Part shown: positions 1 through 8,621 of the stretch, in pieces
Position numbering within the stretch: the stretch's first letter is position 1
How the letters are laid out: every line of letters begins with the position of its first letter
Source of the DNA: Clostridium folliculivorans
GTDB lineage: Bacteria > Bacillota > Clostridia > Clostridiales > Clostridiaceae
DNA: 64,000 bases
Direction: 5' to 3'
NCBI RefSeq assembly: GCF_024341905.1
Contig: NZ_BQXY01000001.1
Location: 653,013-717,012, forward strand
Position numbers and translations under genes: made by a program
Notes under the pieces: generated by a model
Told to the model about the DNA's origin: nothing
The model's database searches: none
The model's input: the letters and a program-made list of their open reading frames with translations, nothing else

Positions 1-345
1 GCTATAGATTGCACAAAGCTTGGAGCTTTTGCATATCTTCAAAAACCTTTCTCACCAGATAGAGTTAATGCAATTATAGATGAAGTTGAAAATACGTATA
101 CTCCTAGTGAAGCAAAAGAGGAAAACTATAAAGAAAAAGCTTGTAATGATGAAACATATATAATTGAAGCAATGGAAAATATTGAATTAAACAAATACAA
201 GGAAGCTTTTGAAGTCTTGAAAAAAGCTTTAGCTAGTAATCCTTATAATAAAGACGTTTATAAGCTGATTGGGAAGGTAAACGAATTAGAAGGAAACGAA
301 GAAGAAGCAAACAGATTTTATGCAATTTCGGGATTGTTTTCGTGA
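1..345 (+). CDS. Response regulator receiver / TPR protein, C-terminal part (5' end outside window)
   Basis: An open frame runs in from the left edge and ends at TGA 343-345. The first residues include AYLQKPFSPDRV, the typical end of a CheY-like receiver domain (the conserved Lys-Pro after beta strand 5 and the start of helix 5). After a charged linker comes a segment rich in Ala, Leu and Tyr (NKYKEAFEVLKKALASNPYN) that looks like one TPR repeat, followed by a second weaker one. The phosphoacceptor Asp must lie upstream of the window. It is followed 55 bp later by two KdpD-type sensor genes in the same direction, so a signalling role together with them is plausible but inferred. Confidence 0.7.
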   Translation, partial: AIDCTKLGAFAYLQKPFSPDRVNAIIDEVENTYTPSEAKEENYKEKACNDETYIIEAMENIELNKYKEAFEVLKKALASNPYNKDVYKLIGKVNELEGNEEEANRFYAISGLFS

Positions 346-400
346 GCATGAATTTGCTCATGTATAAAAATTAAATTTTATATGAGGTAAAGAGGTAAAT

Positions 401-1489
401 ATGAGTAATGAAACTGAAAGGGGAAAGCTTAAGATATTTTTAGGCTATGCACCTGGAGTTGGTAAAACTTATACAATGCTTAGAGAAGCAAATGAGATGC
501 ATGAAAATGGTGAGGATGTTGTTATCGGCTATCTAGAGACTCATGGAAGAGCTGAAACGGAACAGCAAATAGGCAATTTATTTATTGTGCCTAGAAAAGA
601 AATAGAGTATAAAGGGAGAAGGCTTGAAGAACTTGATAAAGAAGCAGTATTAAAACTCTATCCTAAATTTGTTCTTATTGATGAATTGGCGCACACTAAT
701 ATACCTGAATGTAAAAATACAAAAAGATACGAGGATGTAGTAGAGATATTAGAAGCGGGCATAAATGTAATATCTACATTAAACATTCAACATCTAGAGA
801 GTATAAATGATGTTGTAGAGCGAATAACAGAAGTAAAAATTAGAGAAACAATTCCTGATAGTGTGTTAAGCTTGGCTGATGAGATAGTATTGGTTGACTT
901 AACACCGGATGCGTTAATAAATAGGCTTTTAAGAGGCAAGATATATAAAAAAGACGTAATCACCAATGCATTAGAAAATTTTTTTAGAAAAGGAAATTTA
1001 ACAGCTCTAAGAGAGATTGCTTTAATGGAAATGTCACTAGGAGCAAGCAAATTAGTACAAAATGTGGATGATGATTTTAATGTTACTCAATTTAGAGAAA
1101 ATGAGTTCATTGTAGTTTGCGTTAGTTCAAATCCACTTGGGATAAATTTAATCAGAAGAGGATCAAGAATAGCTAAAACATATAAATGTAATTGGGTAGT
1201 AGTGGCTGTAGATTGTACTCATAGATTTGCTCCAACACCTTCAGAAAATGATAATAAGATTTTAGAAGGGCATAAAAAATTGGCATTATCTCTTGGGGGA
1301 GAATTTACAATGCTTAAAGGTAAAAGTATTTCTGGAGAACTTAGTAAATTTATAAAAACAAGTAATGCTACTCAAGTAATAATTGGAAAAAGCAGACGGA
1401 CTAAATTACAAACTTTAGTAAGAGGATCAACTATATCCAAACTTTTAAAATTTACTAGAAATGTAGAGTATCACATAATTCCTTATTAA
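401..1489 (+). CDS. Kinase-less KdpD-type sensor protein (KdpD domain + USP domain)
   Basis: 362 aa. Residues about 8-215 match the N-terminal KdpD sensor domain, with a Walker A motif GYAPGVGKT at 15-23 and a Walker B-like LIDELAHTN near 105. Residues about 235-362 form a universal-stress-protein-like domain. Full-length KdpD continues with four membrane helices, a GAF domain and a histidine kinase; none is here, and the gene ends cleanly where the USP domain ends. It is therefore probably a soluble sensor module rather than a kinase. An AGAGGT ribosome binding site lies 4-11 bases before the ATG. The next gene is a paralogue of the same design. The fused proteins sense potassium or cyclic di-AMP; whether this one does is unknown, and I do not see a convincing cyclic di-AMP FTAxY-type motif. 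Confidence 0.82.
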   Translation: MSNETERGKLKIFLGYAPGVGKTYTMLREANEMHENGEDVVIGYLETHGRAETEQQIGNLFIVPRKEIEYKGRRLEELDKEAVLKLYPKFVLIDELAHTNIPECKNTKRYEDVVEILEAGINVISTLNIQHLESINDVVERITEVKIRETIPDSVLSLADEIVLVDLTPDALINRLLRGKIYKKDVITNALENFFRKGNLTALREIALMEMSLGASKLVQNVDDDFNVTQFRENEFIVVCVSSNPLGINLIRRGSRIAKTYKCNWVVVAVDCTHRFAPTPSENDNKILEGHKKLALSLGGEFTMLKGKSISGELSKFIKTSNATQVIIGKSRRTKLQTLVRGSTISKLLKFTRNVEYHIIPY

Positions 1490-1552
1490 AGATGTATCAT
1501 TCCTATGTGAAATTAATAAATTAAACACATTTTATTTTAATGAGGTAGTATA

Positions 1553-2689
1553 ATGTCAAATAAATTCACAAGAACAAGTCCAGAGATGGCATTAAGAATA
1601 GCTTCTAAAGAAAAAAGAGGTAAGTTGAAGATTTTCTTAGGTTATGCACCTGGAGTTGGAAAAACTTATTCTATGCTCAATGAAGCTAAAAGAAGAATCA
1701 AATATGGGCAAAACGTGGTGATTGGTTATATAGAACCTCACTATAGAAAAGATACTGAAAAAAATAAGCAAGGTATAAAAGAAATCCCTTTAAAAGAGAT
1801 AGCTTATAAAGGAAAGATATTCTATGAGCCGGATATCGAAAAAATCATAGAATATATGCCAGAAACAGTTCTCATAGATGAATTAGCACATTCTAATGCT
1901 CCAACTAGTAAAAATTATAAAAGATATGAAGATGTATTAGAAATATTATCAAAAGGTATTAATGTACTAACTACCCTAAATATTCAGCATATAGAGACCT
2001 TAAATTTCCTAGCTTATAACATAACTAGAGTTGATGTTTCTGAAATAGTACCTTACGAAGTAGTAGATAATGCTGATGAAGTAATAGTAGTTGATGTTTC
2101 TCCAGAAGAGTTAATAAAGAGATTACAGGAGGGTAAGATTTTTAACAATAATTATAAAAATGCAACGGAAAATTATTTTCAAAAAAATACTTTAAACGCC
2201 TTAAGATCTATTTGTTTAAAAGCTACAGCAGATGAGGTTGAGGATGATCTTTTTTCTTACATGCAACAAAAAAATATAACATTAAACTGGCATGTAGCTG
2301 AAAGGATAATGATATTTGTGGATTCAGAAGTTTCTTCCCAAAAATTAATAATAAGAGGAGAAAGGATGGCAAAGAAATTTAATTCTGATCTTTTTGTTGT
2401 TTACTTAAAAAGAGAAAGTTTTTTTGATTTTACAAATAGCCAAAATACATCAATCGAAGAACGGTTAAAAGAAGTCTCTGAGAGCCTTGGAGCTAAATAT
2501 TTCGTTATTCAAGAAAAAGAATATATAAAAACTTTATACAATTTTATGAAGGCAAATTATATAACCTTTGTCCTTATAGGAAACAGCGAATCTATAAAGG
2601 GAAAATTCAAAAATTTCATTAAAATGTCTATGATAACAAAGCTGATTAAAAAGACCGATGGAGTAGAGTTTCATATTGTTCCTATTTAA
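1553..2689 (+). CDS. Second kinase-less KdpD-type sensor protein
   Basis: 378 aa, a tandem paralogue of the preceding gene (63 bp downstream). It has a 15-residue N-terminal extension, then the same KdpD domain with Walker A GYAPGVGKT at about 29-37 and LIDELAHSN near 119, then a USP-like domain ending in FHIVPI. The stop falls at the same point of the family as in the first copy, so both are finished genes and not one broken kdpD. The two copies differ over most of their length, which means the duplication is not recent. Likely cotranscribed with the upstream gene; no terminator is seen between them. No kdpFABC genes are in the window. Confidence 0.8.
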   Translation: MSNKFTRTSPEMALRIASKEKRGKLKIFLGYAPGVGKTYSMLNEAKRRIKYGQNVVIGYIEPHYRKDTEKNKQGIKEIPLKEIAYKGKIFYEPDIEKIIEYMPETVLIDELAHSNAPTSKNYKRYEDVLEILSKGINVLTTLNIQHIETLNFLAYNITRVDVSEIVPYEVVDNADEVIVVDVSPEELIKRLQEGKIFNNNYKNATENYFQKNTLNALRSICLKATADEVEDDLFSYMQQKNITLNWHVAERIMIFVDSEVSSQKLIIRGERMAKKFNSDLFVVYLKRESFFDFTNSQNTSIEERLKEVSESLGAKYFVIQEKEYIKTLYNFMKANYITFVLIGNSESIKGKFKNFIKMSMITKLIKKTDGVEFHIVPI

Positions 2690-2756
2690 AGCAATTATGA
2701 AATTACATTATGATATGGTATTTGTTTTGAATTTTCATCATTAAAAATTGCAGAGC

Positions 2757-2860
2757 TATGGATGTACCACTTCGTAATAAAACTTATTATTTTTAAATTC
2801 TCTCACCAGAAGCCGTGAGAGTTTTAAAAATAGATTTCGGTACGAAGTGGTACATCTATA
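2757..2860 (+). repeat. Long-hairpin intergenic repeat, family A copy 1
   Basis: An imperfect inverted repeat of about 100 bp. The outer arms are GATGTACCACTTCGTA and TACGAAGTGGTACATC (fully complementary), the middle arms TTTTTAAA and TTTAAAAA, and the inner arms CTCTCAC and GTGAGAG around a short loop; the block ATAGATTTCG sits only on the 3' arm. Related copies occur at 16034, 18594, 59203 and 61870, with a diverged candidate at 43814. There is no T-run after the hairpin, so it is not a standard terminator. It lies between the second KdpD-type gene and the mevalonate cluster. Confidence 0.85.
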
Positions 2861-2892
2861 AATAGAGAGGGTAATCTACGGTCCAATGAATT

Positions 2893-2944
2893 AAAAGACG
2901 AGTATGTATAAATAATAATTAATATACATACTCGTCTTTTGTTA
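2893..2944 (+). terminator. Hairpin terminator upstream of mevalonate cluster
   Basis: Perfect 18-bp arms (2893-2910 and 2923-2940) beginning AAAAGACGAGTATG and ending in CTTTT, loop of 12 bases. It is A-flanked and T-flanked, so it could work in either direction. It separates the KdpD-type genes from the mevalonate kinase promoter. Confidence 0.75.
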
Positions 2945-2978
2945 TACATATTAATTATTTAATGAAAATAAGTATTAT

Positions 2979-3007
2979 TTGACAATTAAATACTAATCGA
3001 TTATTAT
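2979..3007 (+). promoter_or_regulatory. Candidate SigA promoter for the mevalonate cluster
   Basis: TTGACA at 2979-2984 and TATTAT at 3002-3007 with a 17-bp spacer, about 85 bp ahead of the mevalonate kinase start. The -35 is a perfect consensus. Assigned by inspection only. Confidence 0.55.
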
Positions 3008-3092
3008 TATCAATAGATATTTTGTTGCGATTAAGTAATGCTAAAAAAGAAGGGCTATTTAATATTTATTAGTTGATAAAGGAAGGTTTTAT

Positions 3093-4058
3093 ATGAGTAC
3101 AGTTTCTACTAAGACAGCTATCTGCGAGTCTCATAGTAAGTTGATTTTAGTTGGCGAGCATGCAGTTGTTTACGGCAAGCCTGCTATAGCTATTCCATTT
3201 CCGTTAAAGGTAAAGGTTATGATTCAGAAAGTAGTTGGCTTAATTATGATCGAATCTCCAATTTATACTGGTTCTATTGATGGCATACCACCTAAAATGG
3301 AAGGAATAAAGGCTTGTATAGAGGAAGCATTGAGATGCATAAATCAGCCTTTTGCAAATTTACGAATTAAAGTTGACTCATCTATACCACTAGGTCGTGG
3401 ACTAGGGTCTAGTGCAGCAATTGCAATTGCTATTACAAGGAGCATATTTTCATTATTTGGGCAAAAACTTTCAGAGGAACATTTATTTTCTCTTGTTCAA
3501 ATTGCTGAGACCTATGCACATGGAAAACCAAGTGGAATTGATACGGCTACAGAAATAAGCGAACACCCAATATGGTTTCAGAAGGAAAAACAGATAGTTC
3601 CTCTTGTTATAAGAAGACCTTTATATATAGTTGTTGCTGATACTGGCAGAAATGGTGATACACATACTGCTGTTGATAATGTCAGAAAGATGTACGGGTC
3701 TGAAACTGTAAAAGTTCAAAATTCATTGGATGAGATAGCGAGAATTTCAGAATTAGCAAGGGAAGCACTTCTTAAGGGGGATATTTATTTACTTGGAACC
3801 TTGCTTTATCGTAATCATGAAGAACTTAAAATTCTTGGTGTCAGTGATGATGAATTAAATCATTTAGTGGAGATAGCTAGAAATGCAGGTGCTTTGGGTG
3901 CAAAGCTTACAGGAGGAGGTCTAGGTGGATGTATGCTGGCTCTTGGGGAAAGTTTAGGGCATGCCAAAATTATAGCAACACAATTGATGAGTTCAGGAGC
4001 TTCTAATGTGTGGTATTTTTCAACTGAAGAAAATAGCTTGTATAATCCAGAGAAGTAA
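3093..4058 (+). CDS. mvk: Mevalonate kinase
   Basis: 321 aa GHMP-superfamily kinase. It phosphorylates (R)-mevalonate to 5-phosphomevalonate with ATP in the cytoplasm. Motifs visible: the N-terminal substrate segment SKLILVGEHAVVYGKPA, the ATP-binding GHMP loop PLGRGLGSSAA at about 98-108, and the C-terminal GHMP motif TGGGLGGCMLAL near 270. GEHAVVYG is diagnostic of mevalonate kinase within the superfamily. The length is normal for the bacterial enzyme. AAGGAAGG lies about 7 bases before the ATG. It is the first gene of a cluster with mvaD and phosphomevalonate kinase, the classical mvaK1-mvaD-mvaK2 order, but with two membrane-protein genes inserted. Confidence 0.95.
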   Translation: MSTVSTKTAICESHSKLILVGEHAVVYGKPAIAIPFPLKVKVMIQKVVGLIMIESPIYTGSIDGIPPKMEGIKACIEEALRCINQPFANLRIKVDSSIPLGRGLGSSAAIAIAITRSIFSLFGQKLSEEHLFSLVQIAETYAHGKPSGIDTATEISEHPIWFQKEKQIVPLVIRRPLYIVVADTGRNGDTHTAVDNVRKMYGSETVKVQNSLDEIARISELAREALLKGDIYLLGTLLYRNHEELKILGVSDDELNHLVEIARNAGALGAKLTGGGLGGCMLALGESLGHAKIIATQLMSSGASNVWYFSTEENSLYNPEK

Positions 4059-4069
4059 AAGGAGTGATT

Positions 4070-5050
4070 ATGATGAAAGCTACGGCTGTAGCAAATACAA
4101 ATATTGCACTAATTAAATATTGGGGAAAACGGGATGAAACACTTTTTTTACCTATGAATAGTAGTCTATCTATAACCTTAGATCGCTTTTTTACTTTAAC
4201 AACTGTTGAGTTCAACGAAAGTTTTAATAAGGATATATTTTTTCTTAATAACATTCCAGCAAGTGAAAAAGAAGAAAATAAAGTTTTTAACTTCCTTAAT
4301 AAAGTAAGGCAATTTGCGGGGACTAGCTTATATGCTAGGATTTACTCTGAAAATAGAGTCCCAACAGCAGCTGGTTTCGCTTCCTCTGCATCAGGCTTCG
4401 CAGCATTAGCGGCAGCATCAACAAGAGCTCTTGACTTACAATTAAGTGAAAAGGAGTTATCAACGATTGCACGTCAGGGCTCAGGCTCTGCTTGTAGGTC
4501 AATTTATGGAGGATTTGTGGAGTGGCAAATGGGGATGCAAATTGATGGAAGTGACTCATTTGCAAAACAGATTCTAAGTGAAGAAGCTTGGGATATTAGT
4601 GTCCTTTCTGTATTATTGGCTACGGAACAAAAAAAAGTATCAAGTACAGAAGGGATGAAACGAACTGTCGAAACTTCGCCTTTTTATCCTGGATGGCTTA
4701 GTACTGTTGAAAAAGATCTTATTGAAGTGAAAGAGGCAATAAGATATAGAGATTTTGAAAGGTTAGGAATTGTAGTCGAGTCAAATTCAATGAAAATGCA
4801 TGCAACTATGCTCGGAGCAAATCCGCCAATTTTATATTGGCAAAGCGGAACCATTGATGTTATTCATCATATTCATAAGCTTAGATTATCAGGAACTTAT
4901 GCTTACTTTACAATTGATGCAGGACCAAATGTTAAAGTTCTATGCTTACCTAAAGATGAAAAAAAAGTGTACGAATCACTGTTAAGCTTGGCAGATGTTC
5001 AAGAGGTTATCATATGCCATCCTGGTTCGGGTATTAAGTATTTAGAATAA
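4070..5050 (+). CDS. mvaD: Diphosphomevalonate decarboxylase
   Basis: 326 aa. It converts 5-diphosphomevalonate to isopentenyl diphosphate with ATP and CO2 release. Seen: the family signature ANTNIALIKYWGKRD at the N terminus, the phosphate-binding segment GFASSASGFAALAAA at about 102, GSACRSIYGGFVEW, and the catalytic region TIDAGPN at about 282-288. The ATG at 4070 follows GGAG by 5 bases and is preferred to the in-frame GTG at 4064, which overlaps the ribosome binding site; a further ATG at 4073 is possible. Eleven bases separate it from mevalonate kinase, so the two are cotranscribed and probably translationally coupled. Confidence 0.95.
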   Translation: MMKATAVANTNIALIKYWGKRDETLFLPMNSSLSITLDRFFTLTTVEFNESFNKDIFFLNNIPASEKEENKVFNFLNKVRQFAGTSLYARIYSENRVPTAAGFASSASGFAALAAASTRALDLQLSEKELSTIARQGSGSACRSIYGGFVEWQMGMQIDGSDSFAKQILSEEAWDISVLSVLLATEQKKVSSTEGMKRTVETSPFYPGWLSTVEKDLIEVKEAIRYRDFERLGIVVESNSMKMHATMLGANPPILYWQSGTIDVIHHIHKLRLSGTYAYFTIDAGPNVKVLCLPKDEKKVYESLLSLADVQEVIICHPGSGIKYLE

Positions 5051-5277
5051 AGTACATTTTCACTAGTTTATTGATTTTGAGTTAAAAGTGAATTATAGAT
5101 TTTGTTTATATAAATTCAATAGGATATTAGTGATAAAGAAAATAGTTTGTATAAATTTGAGAAAGGATGTCCTAAAAATAAACTAAACTTATAAGCATTA
5201 AAAAAAGTATATAAAAGACTATAATCCTAATGTGTTTAGATTTAAGTATAGGATATTTAATATAGGAGTTGAGTATA

Positions 5278-5550
5278 ATGGATAATTTTAATAAAAAAAT
5301 AAAGAAATCATCTAATAATGATGATTCAAAAACTAATATTGAAGTGTGGGAGGATCTTGTTTCTATAAAAGAACTTGCTCTATCGCTTATTATTTGTAGT
5401 GTTACTGCATTTGGGGCATACTTTATCGCACCTAAAGAACGACCTAAACAATTATTATTAGGCTTAATTGGAGCAATAGTTGGATTTGTGATTTGTAGCA
5501 TTATAATAAAGCCGAAAAGAACATTTATAGAAGCAACTCAGGAGGATTAG
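5278..5550 (+). CDS. Small two-helix membrane protein in mevalonate cluster
   Basis: 90 aa, not recognised as a named family. The first 37 residues are hydrophilic and charged, then two hydrophobic segments (about 38-54 and 62-80) separated by a basic turn containing PKERPKQ, then a charged tail. That gives two membrane helices. The ATG at 5278 follows TAGGAG by about 9 bases. It ends two bases before the TctA-like permease, which implies tight coupling. TctA permeases normally pair with a small four-helix TctB subunit; this could be a reduced partner, but that is inference. There is a 227-bp gap to mvaD, where a weak TATAAT near 5218 could give the transporter pair its own promoter. Confidence 0.75.
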   Translation: MDNFNKKIKKSSNNDDSKTNIEVWEDLVSIKELALSLIICSVTAFGAYFIAPKERPKQLLLGLIGAIVGFVICSIIIKPKRTFIEATQED

Positions 5551-5551
5551 T

Positions 5552-6910
5552 ATGACTATTACTTTAATTTTGCAAATGATTTTAGCGGCTGTTATTGCAG
5601 CGATTATATACACTATTATTGGTGCAGCACCAGGGACGGATGAAACTGCAACTATTGCGCCAGTAACGCTTGTATTGGTCTTATCAGGGCTACAGCCTGT
5701 AGTAATATTATCTTTCTTTATCTCGGCAATAGTAGCAAGTAAATTAACTGATGCCATACCAGTTTCTATAGCAGGAATCCCAGCAGGAGTTATGTCTACT
5801 CCAATGATTGAACATGCAATGGTGCTTAAGAAGTTTGGGCTAACTGATACAAGTATTAGAAAGATGGCTTCAGGTTCTATTATTGGTACAATTGTTTCAG
5901 TACCAGTTAGTTTATTACTTGCTCATGCATTAATCCCATTCGCCACTGTAATAAAGCAGTATGGAGATCCAGTTTTCTTTGTTGGAGCAATATTTTTAGC
6001 GTTGATGAGTAAAAATAAATGGGGAGCACTTGTGGCTATAGTACCATTTGCGTTGCTAATTCAGGGACTTCGTCATCTTTATTGGGGGATGGGTGTAGTT
6101 CCTAAAGGGACTAATGTATCTATTTCTTTTTTCTTAGGAATAACAATAGGACCTGTGATTTTAACTCTATTTGAACTTTTAAATAAAAATAAAAGAGATA
6201 GTCTTGAAAGATTTGATAAGAAGAAAATTTATTTCAAGAAGGCTGAAAAGATCAAAACAGTCCCTAATCCATTTAAGATTCTAACAAAAAAAGAGACTAT
6301 TTATAGCGCTATAACCTCCATAATTGGCTCATTGACCTTTATATTAAGTCCTGTTGGATTAACAACTTTCTTAGGGGAGCTATTCTCTAGTCGAACTAAG
6401 GATCCGGTTGAAAAGGCTTCTCTTGCTATTTCCTGCATGGAGGCTTTAGCACATGCAACCTATATTTCAGGAACATTGATACCGCTTATTGCGCTGGGAA
6501 TACCTCTATCGCCAATGTCACTTGGACCGGCAAATCCACTTTTTAATGCTCCACCAGTTTATACATTAAAGAATAATATGCACCACTTATTGTCTAATTC
6601 GGATTATGTATGGGCAACTCTTATCGGTGCTATAGTGGCATTATCAATCACATATTATATTACAGTAAAGTATTCTGAGAATATTTGTAGGTTTGTATTT
6701 ACAAAAATACCACATGAGGCAATGTTAGGTCTATTCTTTAGTCTAGTATTATTGCTAGCTTATATGGATGCAGGTTTTATAAATGTTGCAGGAGTTCTAT
6801 TAATAGGGATAGTTGGAGGTGTTCTATATCGACTAGGAATTAATTATGGGGTTCAATTTATGGTACTATACTCAGCACCATGGATCATAACTAAATTAGC
6901 AGGTATTTAG
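5552..6910 (+). CDS. TctA-like carboxylate permease embedded in mevalonate cluster
   Basis: 452 aa, highly hydrophobic, with about 10-12 membrane helices. The N-terminal segment IIGAAPGTDETATIAP and the block IAGIPAGVMSTPMIEHAM resemble the duplicated Gly-Pro motifs of TctA, the large permease of tripartite tricarboxylate transporters; a second repeat-like block (LIPLIALGIPLSPMSLGPANP) is in the C-terminal half. The central cytoplasmic loop (about 210-240) is Lys-rich. No TctC binding protein is nearby. Its place between mvaD and phosphomevalonate kinase suggests it moves a metabolite of this pathway, most simply mevalonate, a small hydroxy-carboxylate. Family assignment is moderately sure; the substrate is inferred from context alone. 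Confidence 0.65.
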   Translation: MTITLILQMILAAVIAAIIYTIIGAAPGTDETATIAPVTLVLVLSGLQPVVILSFFISAIVASKLTDAIPVSIAGIPAGVMSTPMIEHAMVLKKFGLTDTSIRKMASGSIIGTIVSVPVSLLLAHALIPFATVIKQYGDPVFFVGAIFLALMSKNKWGALVAIVPFALLIQGLRHLYWGMGVVPKGTNVSISFFLGITIGPVILTLFELLNKNKRDSLERFDKKKIYFKKAEKIKTVPNPFKILTKKETIYSAITSIIGSLTFILSPVGLTTFLGELFSSRTKDPVEKASLAISCMEALAHATYISGTLIPLIALGIPLSPMSLGPANPLFNAPPVYTLKNNMHHLLSNSDYVWATLIGAIVALSITYYITVKYSENICRFVFTKIPHEAMLGLFFSLVLLLAYMDAGFINVAGVLLIGIVGGVLYRLGINYGVQFMVLYSAPWIITKLAGI

Positions 6911-7038
6911 TAATAATATATTAAAAATGCATAACCTTAAACTAAAACTATGGTTAAAATCATGCTAGATTTTAAGCAGAGGATTTAAAAATATAAATTA
7001 TAAATTTATTTATCTATATTTTAAGGGAGGAATTAAAA

Positions 7039-8166
7039 ATGTCTTACCTAAGCTATAAAGTAAGAGTACCAGGTAAGCTTATGATTGCAGGTGAATATGC
7101 TGTACTGGAACCAAATCAGAAGTCTGTGGTAATTGCAGTCGATAGGTATGTAACAGCTTACATTGAACCATCTAAGCAAAACAAAATATCCCTGCCAAAA
7201 CTAGGGTTAGAAGATATTGCTTGGGAAATAAATGAAGAGAAGGTTCGATTCAGTATTGCAGATCCACGGCTAAACTTTATAGAAAATTCAATCTCCGTAG
7301 TGAATCAATTTTTAGAGGAGAAATCAATTGAAATTATTCCATTTAAATTACAGATTAAAAGTGAGCTTGATGACCCTTTAACAGGTACAAAGTATGGGCT
7401 AGGTTCAAGTGCGGCAGTTGTAGTTGCTGCAATTTCAGCCATGTTAGCTCTACATAGTGATGGAAAAGAGCAGCCTTCGCTTTATCAAATCTTTAAACTT
7501 TCAGCAATAGCTCATCTAAAATCACAAAAGAGTGGTTCGGGAGCTGATATTGCTGCTGCTGTTTACGGAGGCTGGCTTGAATATTCAGCATTTATGGGAA
7601 AATGGGTATTAAGTCAATTAGATGAAGGGACAAAACTAACAGAAATAGTACAAAGGGATTGGCCAAACTTATCTATTAGAAAATTAACTCCTCCAACTTC
7701 TATTAAGTTGGCTGTTGGGTGGACAAAATCGGCAGTAGCAACAGCTCCTATGATTAAAAATATCCAAAGTTTTCGTGAGCATAATTTAGATGCTTATAAC
7801 CAGTTTCTCATGGAAAGCTCTATTGGGGTGGAAAGAATAATAAAAGGGTTTGAGATGAATGATTGCGAAGAAGCAATTATTGGTCTTAAACAAAACCGTA
7901 AAGCACTTCAAAAGCTAGGTGAAAGGGCTGGAGTAGATATCGAAACAGAAAAACTAAAGGCTTTGTGTACAATTGCAGAAGAATATGGAAGTGGTAAATC
8001 ATCGGGTGCAGGAGGAGGAGACTGCGGAATTGCTTTTCTAAAAGATGATTCCTATGTGAAAGCCTTGTATGAAGGATGGAAAGATATTGGGATTAGTCCT
8101 TTAGACTTAAAGGTATCTCAAGTGGGAGTTTTGTCCAGAATAAATGACACTGGATTGGGTTTATAG
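7039..8166 (+). CDS. mvaK2: Phosphomevalonate kinase
   Basis: 375 aa GHMP kinase of the Gram-positive/eukaryotic phosphomevalonate kinase type, making 5-diphosphomevalonate from 5-phosphomevalonate. Motifs: VRVPGKLMIAGEYAVLEP at 9-26 (the PGKL-GEYAVL start is typical), the ATP loop KYGLGSSAAVVVA at about 118-130, SGSGADIAAAVYGGWLEY near 173, and the C-terminal SSGAGGGDCGIAFL near 322. A GGGAGG ribosome binding site is 7-8 bases before the ATG. It completes the three-kinase/decarboxylase set needed to go from mevalonate to isopentenyl diphosphate. No isopentenyl diphosphate isomerase, HMG-CoA synthase or HMG-CoA reductase follows; a terminator does. Confidence 0.93.
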   Translation: MSYLSYKVRVPGKLMIAGEYAVLEPNQKSVVIAVDRYVTAYIEPSKQNKISLPKLGLEDIAWEINEEKVRFSIADPRLNFIENSISVVNQFLEEKSIEIIPFKLQIKSELDDPLTGTKYGLGSSAAVVVAAISAMLALHSDGKEQPSLYQIFKLSAIAHLKSQKSGSGADIAAAVYGGWLEYSAFMGKWVLSQLDEGTKLTEIVQRDWPNLSIRKLTPPTSIKLAVGWTKSAVATAPMIKNIQSFREHNLDAYNQFLMESSIGVERIIKGFEMNDCEEAIIGLKQNRKALQKLGERAGVDIETEKLKALCTIAEEYGSGKSSGAGGGDCGIAFLKDDSYVKALYEGWKDIGISPLDLKVSQVGVLSRINDTGLGL

Positions 8167-8184
8167 TTATGATATATATATAAG

Positions 8185-8235
8185 TTAAGACCATGAATAT
8201 AACAGAAGTTTTTTCTGTTAATGCATGGTCTTTAA
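8185..8235 (+). terminator. Hairpin terminator after phosphomevalonate kinase
   Basis: Outer arms TTAAGACCATG and CATGGTCTTTAA enclose a second short hairpin (AACAGAA/TTCTGTT). It starts about 18 bases after the stop codon and closes the mevalonate cluster. There is no long T-run. Confidence 0.6.
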
Positions 8236-8543
8236 CTTTGCAATACTTTAATTCACTTTAAATAATCTATTTAGTACATACAGTGTGAATATTATAAAAA
8301 ACAAATTCATTATTGAAAGTAGTTAGAGAATTAAATATCTACATATTTAGAAGAAAAAGCTCATATTGTGAAGTGTTGTCTTTTGCATAAGTTATATTTA
8401 AACAAATTGGATATATTCCTTAAAATGTAAGTAATGATAATAATATTATTAAAATAATAATAAAAAAATAGAAAGAATACAAATAAATGCATGAAAAATA
8501 AATAAAATTGTCGAAAAATATCAAAAAACTATGTATTGCCCTC

Positions 8544-8570
8544 TAAACTATCTGAATAAATTACGATAAT
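8544..8570 (+). promoter_or_regulatory. SigD (sigma-28) type motility promoter
   Basis: TAAA at 8544-8547, a 15-bp spacer, then ACGATAAT at 8563-8570, close to the Bacillus/Clostridium SigD consensus TAAA-N15-CCGATAT. It lies about 50 bp before the chemoreceptor gene, the class of gene this sigma factor usually drives. The rest of the 8236-8543 gap is A+T-rich and shows nothing else that I recognise. Confidence 0.6.
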
Positions 8571-8621
8571 TAGATTAGGGAATAAAATAGATTAACGATT
8601 TTTTATTGAAGGGAGATTTTT

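Noticed and set aside
401-2689. Two KdpD-type genes as fragments of one broken kdpD
   Set aside because: Both start at the N terminus of the family and end at the same domain border; they are paralogues, not pieces.
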